Shown here in pieces: positions 8,068 to 13,131 of a stretch of 13,131 bases of DNA. Below the pieces are notes generated by a model. The model made no database searches. It had not been told where the DNA came from and was given only the letters and a program-made list of their open reading frames with translations. Numbering within the stretch: the first letter of the stretch is position 1; every line of letters starts with the position of its first letter. The stretch is from Bacillota bacterium (GTDB lineage: Bacteria; Bacillota; Clostridia; Lachnospirales; Lachnospiraceae): positions 1 to 13,131 of the forward strand of contig JAEZPG010000032.1 of assembly GCA_023413555.1 (NCBI GenBank). Reading direction: 5' to 3'. The translations under genes were made by a program, and so were the position numbers.

Positions 8068-9435
8068 ATGATGAATGAACGAGAAAGATTCAAAAAATTA
8101 ATACTATTGATTGCCAATGGTCTGGTTATTGTAGGGGAAATTGTTATTTTTGCATATATTTGGTTTACACGCTACACCATTCAGATGCATGAACAATATT
8201 GGTTTTGGGGTAATTATGCCATTATCGGTATCTATTCTTTAATTCTTATTTTGATGACCAAGATTTTCGGTGGTTTTAAAATAGGATATTTGAAGACCAC
8301 AGATGTTATCTTATCTCAGATTCTAGCCATTATCATTAGCAATATTGTGGCCTATATACAGGTTACCTTAGTAGTTCGTGAGTATACAGATATACTTACT
8401 ATTATAAAGATGACTATGTTAGATATTGCTATCATGATACCTTGGACAATGATAATTCATTATGTATTAATAAAGCTGTATCCGCCTAGGCAAATGATTG
8501 TAGTTTATGGAGAGTACTCTCCTAAGGACTTGATTTCTAAAATTAACAAAAGGGAAGACAAATATAATATATGTGCCTCCATAAATATAAGTGCAGGGAT
8601 TGAAAGAATTAAGGCGGAGATACTTAATTACGAAGCTGTGGTAATCTGTGATGTTCCTACACAGATTCGTAACGTCCTGTTAAAACATTGTTTTAAGCAC
8701 TCTATTCGTACTTATGTTACTCCGAAAATATCAGATATCATGGTAAGAGGTGGGGATGCTATTCACTTATTTGATACTCCATTGATTTTATCGAGAAATC
8801 ATGGTTTCAACATTGAGCAGGTATTTATTAAACGAATGATGGATATCATATTCTCTGTTCTTGCACTAATTATATTGTCTCCGTTTATGTTGATTAGTGC
8901 GTTGATTATTAAGCTTTATGATAGAGGTCCTGTCTTTTATCGCCAGGATAGATTGACCATAGATGGTAAAGTATTTCGTATCCTTAAATTTAGAAGTATG
9001 TACGTTGAGTCTGAAAAAGAAGGAGCACAGCTTGCTAAAAAGGATGATGACCGAATTACTCCATTTGGTAAATTTTTGAGAGTTATTCATTTTGATGAGA
9101 TACCACAGATTATTAATATTCTCAAAGGAGATATGTCTTTTGTAGGACCAAGACCGGAGCGCCCTGAGATTGCAAAAGAATATGAGACATCCATTCCAGA
9201 GTTTTGTTTTAGGTTAAAGGTTAAGGCTGGGTTGACAGGCTATGCCCAGGTGTATGGCAAGTACAATACAACACCTTACGATAAACTTAAATTGGACATG
9301 TCATACATTATGAATTATTCTATTTGGTTAGACATTAAACTAATTATTATGACATTTAAAATAATTTTTCAAAAGGAAAGTTCTGAGGGCGTTTCTGAGA
9401 ATCAGAAAACAGCAGCAAAGGACAATCGATTATAG
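8068..9435 (+). CDS. Polyprenyl-phosphate sugar phosphotransferase (initiating transferase)
   Basis: This 455-residue membrane enzyme should move a sugar-1-phosphate from a nucleotide-sugar to undecaprenyl phosphate, the first step in making a surface polysaccharide repeat unit. Four N-terminal membrane segments (about 10-33, 47-64, 79-101, 115-136) precede a CoA-binding-like domain (about 140-245). Then comes the catalytic bacterial sugar transferase domain: a membrane or re-entrant helix 257-282, DRGPVFYRQDR (285-295), KFRSM (307-311), the catalytic Asp-Glu pair in HFDEIPQ (341-347), GDMSFVGPRPERP (354-366) and KAGLTGYAQVYG (386-397). The active-site motifs look intact. Two ATGs stand in tandem (8068, 8071). 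AGGG at 8060-8063 is 4 bases from the first and 7 from the second, so 8071 may be the real start. The sugar specificity cannot be told. Confidence 0.93.
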   Translation: MMNERERFKKLILLIANGLVIVGEIVIFAYIWFTRYTIQMHEQYWFWGNYAIIGIYSLILILMTKIFGGFKIGYLKTTDVILSQILAIIISNIVAYIQVTLVVREYTDILTIIKMTMLDIAIMIPWTMIIHYVLIKLYPPRQMIVVYGEYSPKDLISKINKREDKYNICASINISAGIERIKAEILNYEAVVICDVPTQIRNVLLKHCFKHSIRTYVTPKISDIMVRGGDAIHLFDTPLILSRNHGFNIEQVFIKRMMDIIFSVLALIILSPFMLISALIIKLYDRGPVFYRQDRLTIDGKVFRILKFRSMYVESEKEGAQLAKKDDDRITPFGKFLRVIHFDEIPQIINILKGDMSFVGPRPERPEIAKEYETSIPEFCFRLKVKAGLTGYAQVYGKYNTTPYDKLKLDMSYIMNYSIWLDIKLIIMTFKIIFQKESSEGVSENQKTAAKDNRL

Positions 9436-9473
9436 CTACAAGAATCACTATTAAAAATAGGATTCCTGAGTTG

Positions 9474-9529
9474 AGGTGTCTTCTATTAGTTAGACTATTT
9501 GGTCTGACTTATAGGAAACACCTTTTTTT
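9474..9529 (+). terminator. Rho-independent terminator of the sugar transferase gene
   Basis: Bases 9474-9495 pair with 9502-9523 in a long, slightly imperfect 22-base stem (AGGTGT... with ...ACACCT; two mismatches, two G-U pairs) with a 6-base loop. A run of seven T ends at 9529. It is the clearest terminator in the window. Confidence 0.9.
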
Positions 9530-9538
9530 ATCATTTAC

Positions 9539-9567
9539 TTGTCATAATTAGGGATAATTGTTAAAAT
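9539..9567 (+). promoter_or_regulatory. Promoter of the serine-hydrolase-like gene
   Basis: TTGTCA (9539-9544) and TAAAAT (9562-9567) are 17 bases apart, each matching consensus at 5/6. They start just after the previous terminator, so the downstream gene is probably transcribed alone. The predicted leader is about 35 bases. AAGGAG (9597-9602) is 6 bases before the ATG. Confidence 0.65.
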
Positions 9568-9608
9568 AGGTACATGGTTTAAATAATATATGAAATAAGG
9601 AGAAAAGA

Positions 9609-11570
9609 ATGAATATATATGTTAAGAAATTCATGACTAGTTTACTGGCATGTACCTTGTTGATAGGTTTGATACCCGGAACCATCACCAAGGCGGCGAC
9701 AGATGTTGCAACGCCGACTACGTACACAGAAAGTGTTACTCCTACAGGCCTTTCTTTAGGTGAACTCGAAACAAAGATGGATGCTTACATGAAGGATTAC
9801 ATAGGTGATACAATACCGGGTGCAGCAATCACTATTGTCAAGGATAATCAGGTGGTGCTTCAAAAGGGCTATGGCTACAGCAATGTAGAAGCTAAGACAA
9901 CGGTGGATTCCGAGAATACAGTATTTCGCTACGGCAATCTGTCACAGATTTATACATGGACAGCTATTCTTCAGTTGGCAGAGCAAGGGAAAGTGGATTT
10001 AGAAGCCAATATTCTTACGTACTTACCAGAGAACTTTGCTTCCAAGCTTAAGGAACACTTAATAAGTGAAAATGCTATTACTTTAACGCATTTAATGAAT
10101 CATACAGCAGGATTTGAGGAGGTAGGACATGATACAGTCTTTTCTGATTCCGGGAATCTAGAAGAGAATCTAGAGCAGGGACTTCTTATCACAATGCCAA
10201 ATCAAATCTATGCTCCAGGACAAGTTCTGACAGGAGATAGTTACAGTGCAGCCTTGGCTGCTTTTATTATAGAGCAGGTATCAGGAATGCCTTATGAGAA
10301 TTATATAAAGACATATATATTAGATAAGATTGGAGCCAATCATACGGTTTTTCTTAAGAATGAAGAAACAGTCAGCGAACTTGGTAATGCACTGGCACCA
10401 GATTATCTTAAGGATGCAGATGGAAACTTTGTGGCATTGAAGGAGAGTTATTCTAATCTTTATCCTAACAATTCACTTTGTGGAACCGCTTCTGATTTGA
10501 CAAAATTGATGAATCAACTGATGCAGGGCAAGGAGGATAGCACTCTTTTGTCAAAAGCATCATTAGATATCATGTATAAAAAAAGCTATGCAATTACTGA
10601 GGAAGCAAAAGCATGCCTTCATGGATTATATGAATATCCAGCGGATATCAAAGCATACTACTGTGATGGTGGGACATCTTCTACTTCTATCATGGTGATG
10701 ATGCCTACAACTGGATTTGGCTTGGTTATTACTACCAATACAAGTGCAGCTTTGGAACTACTTTATGGCTTAAGTTATGAGCTTCTGCTTGGAGATGCCA
10801 AGGCGATTGTAACTGCCAAGGATGATCTTCCTATTGTTTCCAAAGTTACTGATAGACAGTATGTGGGAACTAGAAGGCCATATGGAGGTGTCCTTGAATT
10901 TATAGGTTATTACTCAAATTGTAGTAAATTTACTAGAGTTGATAAGAATACTATTTCACTTGGTGATGATCATTATGTACAGGTAGCCCCTTACGTATAT
11001 AAATATGCAGGTGATAATACGAGCCCATTATACAAAACACTTGCTTCAACTATATATTTCAAAGAAGATGACGCGGGTAAGGCTTATAAATGGTCCTACT
11101 CATGCTCTGGGACAATAGAATATTATTGGGATATTATGAATAAGAGCCAAGAGTATCTATCTATGACAATCTTTTTTTTAATTGTTTCTATTCTCTTTAT
11201 AGTGGTGATGTTTTTGGCTTCTATCTATGGATTGATTAAAGATGTAATAAAATGTAGATTTAACTGGAAGGGAGTTCGTCTGGCTTACGGTATCTTTATG
11301 ATTCTATTAGCTCTCACGGTGCTGAATAACTGGGCTATCTTTAATGATATTAGCAGTGTAAAGGGCCTTTTTGCATCTTCCATAAACATACATATTATTC
11401 TAAATGTAATTTTGTCTGCCTTAGAGCTTATTTCTCTTGTGTATTTGATATATCGTATGCGTAATGAGCGTCAGACTAGAATGAAAAATATTTTAATCGT
11501 TTTTACAGTTATTATGTATATTGGAAGCGTTTATTTCTTACAAACTTGGAATTTTTATTCTATAATGTAG
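9609..11570 (+). CDS. Membrane-anchored beta-lactamase/PBP-fold protein, probably catalytically inactive
   Basis: This 653-residue exported protein has a signal peptide (cleavage likely near Ala29-Ala30). A beta-lactamase-related domain covers about 50-400, followed by a beta-rich region of about 410-500. Four C-terminal membrane segments lie at about 517-543, 557-577, 592-615 and 626-645. Family landmarks are clear: IPGAAITIVKD (69-79), GKVDLEANILTYLPE (127-141), HLMNHTAGFE (161-170), PGQVL...IIEQVSG (203-226), PTTGFGLVITTN (366-377). The catalytic positions differ. Where the family has SxxK, this protein has Asn110-Leu-Ser-Gln113. The Tyr-x-Asn motif aligns with Gly209-Asp-Ser211. The His-x-Gly region reads YYCDGG (350-355). 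The reading frame is intact, so this looks like a maintained pseudoenzyme, perhaps binding peptidoglycan peptides or acting as a sensor. Loss of activity is inferred. Confidence 0.85.
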   Translation: MNIYVKKFMTSLLACTLLIGLIPGTITKAATDVATPTTYTESVTPTGLSLGELETKMDAYMKDYIGDTIPGAAITIVKDNQVVLQKGYGYSNVEAKTTVDSENTVFRYGNLSQIYTWTAILQLAEQGKVDLEANILTYLPENFASKLKEHLISENAITLTHLMNHTAGFEEVGHDTVFSDSGNLEENLEQGLLITMPNQIYAPGQVLTGDSYSAALAAFIIEQVSGMPYENYIKTYILDKIGANHTVFLKNEETVSELGNALAPDYLKDADGNFVALKESYSNLYPNNSLCGTASDLTKLMNQLMQGKEDSTLLSKASLDIMYKKSYAITEEAKACLHGLYEYPADIKAYYCDGGTSSTSIMVMMPTTGFGLVITTNTSAALELLYGLSYELLLGDAKAIVTAKDDLPIVSKVTDRQYVGTRRPYGGVLEFIGYYSNCSKFTRVDKNTISLGDDHYVQVAPYVYKYAGDNTSPLYKTLASTIYFKEDDAGKAYKWSYSCSGTIEYYWDIMNKSQEYLSMTIFFLIVSILFIVVMFLASIYGLIKDVIKCRFNWKGVRLAYGIFMILLALTVLNNWAIFNDISSVKGLFASSINIHIILNVILSALELISLVYLIYRMRNERQTRMKNILIVFTVIMYIGSVYFLQTWNFYSIM

Positions 11571-11659
11571 TAGTATATTTTAAATAAAAAAATGATATTC
11601 TATAACAAGATATTATGAAGGGAAGATATCTATTTAGGTATGTTTTGGTGTACTTGTTG

Positions 11660-11703
11660 CGAGCGGCTGTCAGCTTGCTGATTTAATACATTTGAGCCGC
11701 TCG
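11660..11703 (+). terminator. GC-rich hairpin after the hydrolase-like gene, possible terminator
   Basis: CGAGCGGCT (11660-11668) pairs perfectly with AGCCGCTCG (11695-11703). A nested TCAGC/GCTGA pair lies inside. The 3' arm could instead form a small hairpin, AGCCG-CT-CGGCT (11695-11706). There is no proper U run (TCTTCTT appears 20 bases later), so its role as a terminator is uncertain. Confidence 0.45.
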
Positions 11704-11788
11704 GCTATCCGCTGGAGGCTTGCTCTTCTTATAGATAAATTACCAACTCTGTGATATAAGTGATATAAAGGTAAAAGGCGATGTGTTA

Positions 11789-11817
11789 TTGACAACATGA
11801 GATGCTTACGCTATAAT
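11789..11817 (+). promoter_or_regulatory. Perfect-consensus sigma-A promoter for greA
   Basis: TTGACA (11789-11794) and TATAAT (11812-11817) are both perfect and separated by exactly 17 bases. The start point should lie near 11824, giving a 5' leader of about 125 bases before the greA ATG. This implies strong housekeeping transcription. Confidence 0.88.
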
Positions 11818-11949
11818 ACTAAGAATGTATATGTAGGTACGAAAAGTCATATAATGCACTAGTGTTATTGTATTCTTCTGTAACAGTAAAGGCAAGAAAT
11901 TGCATTTATTGTTCAAAAATATACGATTTAAGTTGGAGGTAGGGTTTAG

Positions 11950-12432
11950 ATGGCAGATAAAAAGAACATACTAACATATGAAGGGTTAGTAAAACTGGAA
12001 AATGAGTTACACGATTTAAAGGTGAATCGTAGAAAGGAAGTAGCTCAGAAAATAAAAGAAGCCAGAGAACAAGGGGATTTATCTGAAAATGCTGAATATG
12101 ATGCAGCGAAAGATGAACAAAGAGATATTGAGGCTCGTATTGAAGAATTAGAGAAGATATTAAAGAATGCAGAAGTTGTTGATGAAGATGAGATAGATTT
12201 GGATGCAATTAGCATTGGTTGTAAAGTAAAGATTATTGATATGGAATTTGAAGAAGAAATGGAATATAAGATTGTTGGCTCAACAGAAGCCAATAGCTTA
12301 CAAGGTAAGATTTCCAATGAGTCACCAGTAGGTCAGGCTCTTATTGGAGCAAAGGTAGGCCAGACAGTGAGTGTTGAGACTCAGGCAGGAGCGATTCAAT
12401 ACAAAGTTTTAGAGATTCAACGATCTAATTAA
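11950..12432 (+). CDS. greA: Transcription elongation factor GreA
   Basis: This 160-residue protein has standard GreA length and order. GreA enters the RNA polymerase secondary channel and stimulates cleavage of backtracked RNA, rescuing stalled complexes. The N-terminal coiled coil (about 10-77) carries the tip motif GDLSENAEYDAAKDEQ (42-57), including the acidic pair Asp43 and Glu46 that helps coordinate the cleavage Mg2+. The C-terminal FKBP-like domain (about 85-158) contains SPVGQALIGAKVGQ (124-137). GGAGG at 11935-11939 lies 10 bases upstream. The next gene is lysS after a hairpin and 104 bases in all, an arrangement common in clostridia. Confidence 0.97.
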   Translation: MADKKNILTYEGLVKLENELHDLKVNRRKEVAQKIKEAREQGDLSENAEYDAAKDEQRDIEARIEELEKILKNAEVVDEDEIDLDAISIGCKVKIIDMEFEEEMEYKIVGSTEANSLQGKISNESPVGQALIGAKVGQTVSVETQAGAIQYKVLEIQRSN

Positions 12433-12443
12433 TGAGCATACTT

Positions 12444-12471
12444 AGCTGATTTTGCCTTGGCAGAATCAGCT
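12444..12471 (+). terminator. Hairpin between greA and lysS
   Basis: AGCTGATTTTGCC (12444-12456) pairs with GGCAGAATCAGCT (12459-12471), with one G-U pair and a very tight turn that would open to CTTG. Only TATTTA follows, so it may be a weak or partial terminator letting some transcription into lysS, or an mRNA-stabilising hairpin. No separate lysS promoter of good quality is seen in the 65 bases after it. Confidence 0.55.
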
Positions 12472-12522
12472 ATATTTAACGAATATTACTATGTCAGCCA
12501 GAGATTACTGGTTACATAAACA

Positions 12523-12528
12523 AAGGAG
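12523..12528 (+). promoter_or_regulatory. Ribosome binding site deciding the GTG start of lysS
   Basis: AAGGAG lies 8 bases before GTG 12537. The frame has no ATG between its upstream stop (TAA 12477-12479) and this codon. Confidence 0.8.
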
Positions 12529-12536
12529 AGATTGAA

Positions 12537-13131
12537 GTGGCTGAAGGAAACAACCAGGTACAGGATTTAAACCAATTATTGAAGGTCAGAAGAGAGAAAC
12601 TTGCAGAATTACAGGCCAATAATAAGGATCCATTTCAGATTATGAAATATGATGTATCCTGTCATACAACAGATATCAAAGGCAACTTTGAACAGTACGA
12701 TGGCAAAGAGGTCTCTATTGCCGGACGTATGATGTCTAAGCGCGTTATGGGAAAAGCAAGCTTTTGTAATGTGGCAGATAGAGATGGAAACATTCAGAGT
12801 TATGTTGCCCGCGACGATATTGGCGAAGATTCCTACAAGGAATTCAAAAAGATGGATATTGGCGATATTGTAGGCATCAAAGGTAAAGTTTTCACAACTA
12901 AGACCGGAGAGATTTCCATTCATGCCACTGAAGTTACCTTATTATCCAAGAGCCTTCAGATTCTTCCAGAAAAATACCATGGTTTGAAGGATACTGATGT
13001 GCGTTATAGACAACGTTATATCGATTTGATTGTAAATCCAGAGGTAAGAGATACCTTTAAGAAGCGTTCTGCAATTATCCGTGAGATTCGTAATTATCTG
13101 GATGCTAAAGACTTTATGGAAGTTGAAACTC
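12537..13131 (+). CDS. lysS: Lysyl-tRNA synthetase, class II (3' partial)
   Basis: The first 198 residues of a class II lysyl-tRNA synthetase are present; the gene runs off the right edge. The protein charges tRNA-Lys with lysine in the cytoplasm. The N-terminal helix (QVQDLNQLLKVRREKLAEL, about residues 7-25) leads into the OB-fold anticodon-binding domain at about 50-145. That domain includes VSIAGRMMSKRVMGKASF (about 60-77) and GDIVGIKGKVFTTKTGEISI (about 107-126). The linker LPEKYHGLKDTDVRYRQRYIDL and the class II motif 1 region (FKKRSAIIREIRNYLDAKDFMEVET) follow and are cut by the window end. The start is GTG, fixed by the AAGGAG site. The catalytic motifs 2 and 3 lie outside the window. 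Confidence 0.97.
   Translation, partial: MAEGNNQVQDLNQLLKVRREKLAELQANNKDPFQIMKYDVSCHTTDIKGNFEQYDGKEVSIAGRMMSKRVMGKASFCNVADRDGNIQSYVARDDIGEDSYKEFKKMDIGDIVGIKGKVFTTKTGEISIHATEVTLLSKSLQILPEKYHGLKDTDVRYRQRYIDLIVNPEVRDTFKKRSAIIREIRNYLDAKDFMEVET

Larger units (their letters stand above)
11571..11949. other. Intergenic region upstream of greA
   Basis: These 379 bases hold no supportable gene. They contain a GC-rich hairpin region (11627-11737), a perfect-consensus promoter (11789-11817) and a greA leader of about 125 bases. The leader carries the palindrome CACTAGTG near 11858, but I recognise no known riboswitch or tRNA-binding T-box. Confidence 0.6.

Noticed and set aside
6884..11688. Shared 12-mer GCTGATTTAATA in the hairpins at 6884-6895 and 11677-11688
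   Set aside because: A few 12-base matches are expected by chance in a 13-kb AT-rich window, and the flanking stems are unrelated, so it is not evidence of a repeat family.
11906..12317. Two overlapping minus-strand open frames opposite greA
   Set aside because: Both are antisense to a textbook greA gene, with His/Leu- and Ser-rich products expected from reading its coiled coil backwards.
12609..12923. Minus-strand open frame opposite lysS
   Set aside because: The plus strand encodes clear lysyl-tRNA synthetase sequence through the whole stretch.

Overview
The window looks like chromosome of a low-GC, Gram-positive anaerobe, most likely a Lachnospiraceae-type clostridium. This rests on the AT-rich sequence, strong AGGAGG-type ribosome sites, consensus sigma-A promoters, lipobox lipoproteins, a fibronectin-III-like tail on a surface protein, and a GreA-LysS pair in the usual clostridial order. 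The species cannot be read from the sequence.

Layout. 1-133 is the tail of a surface protein, followed by a hairpin. A near-consensus promoter (312-340) starts an apparent operon of four same-strand genes ending at a hairpin at 6872-6909. It encodes three consecutive, diverged HlyD/MacA-like adaptors (428-1513, 1530-2657, 2650-3933) and one 942-residue FtsX/MacB-type ABC permease (3957-6785). No ATP-binding subunit is encoded here. Next comes a minus-strand GT2 glycosyltransferase (6942-7694). Across a 373-base divergent region lies a polyprenyl-phosphate sugar phosphotransferase (8068-9435) with a strong terminator. An independently promoted membrane-anchored protein with a beta-lactamase/PBP-like fold follows (9609-11570). 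A 379-base gap holds a GC-rich hairpin and a perfect-consensus promoter (11789-11817). That promoter drives greA (11950-12432), and lysS (12537 onward, GTG start, cut by the window end) follows.

How the genes may work together. The first operon probably makes an envelope-spanning assembly: two lipoprotein adaptors and one secreted or N-anchored adaptor around a permease, with the ATPase supplied from elsewhere. The GT2 and sugar-phosphate transferase genes point to surface polysaccharide synthesis. greA and lysS are housekeeping genes.

The two observations most worth checking are the three-adaptor, ATPase-less permease operon and the serine-hydrolase homologue. In the latter, the expected catalytic Ser and Lys of SxxK are Asn and Gln, and the Tyr and His motifs are also replaced, which suggests a membrane-bound pseudoenzyme. 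I found no CRISPR array, insertion sequence, tRNA or rRNA.
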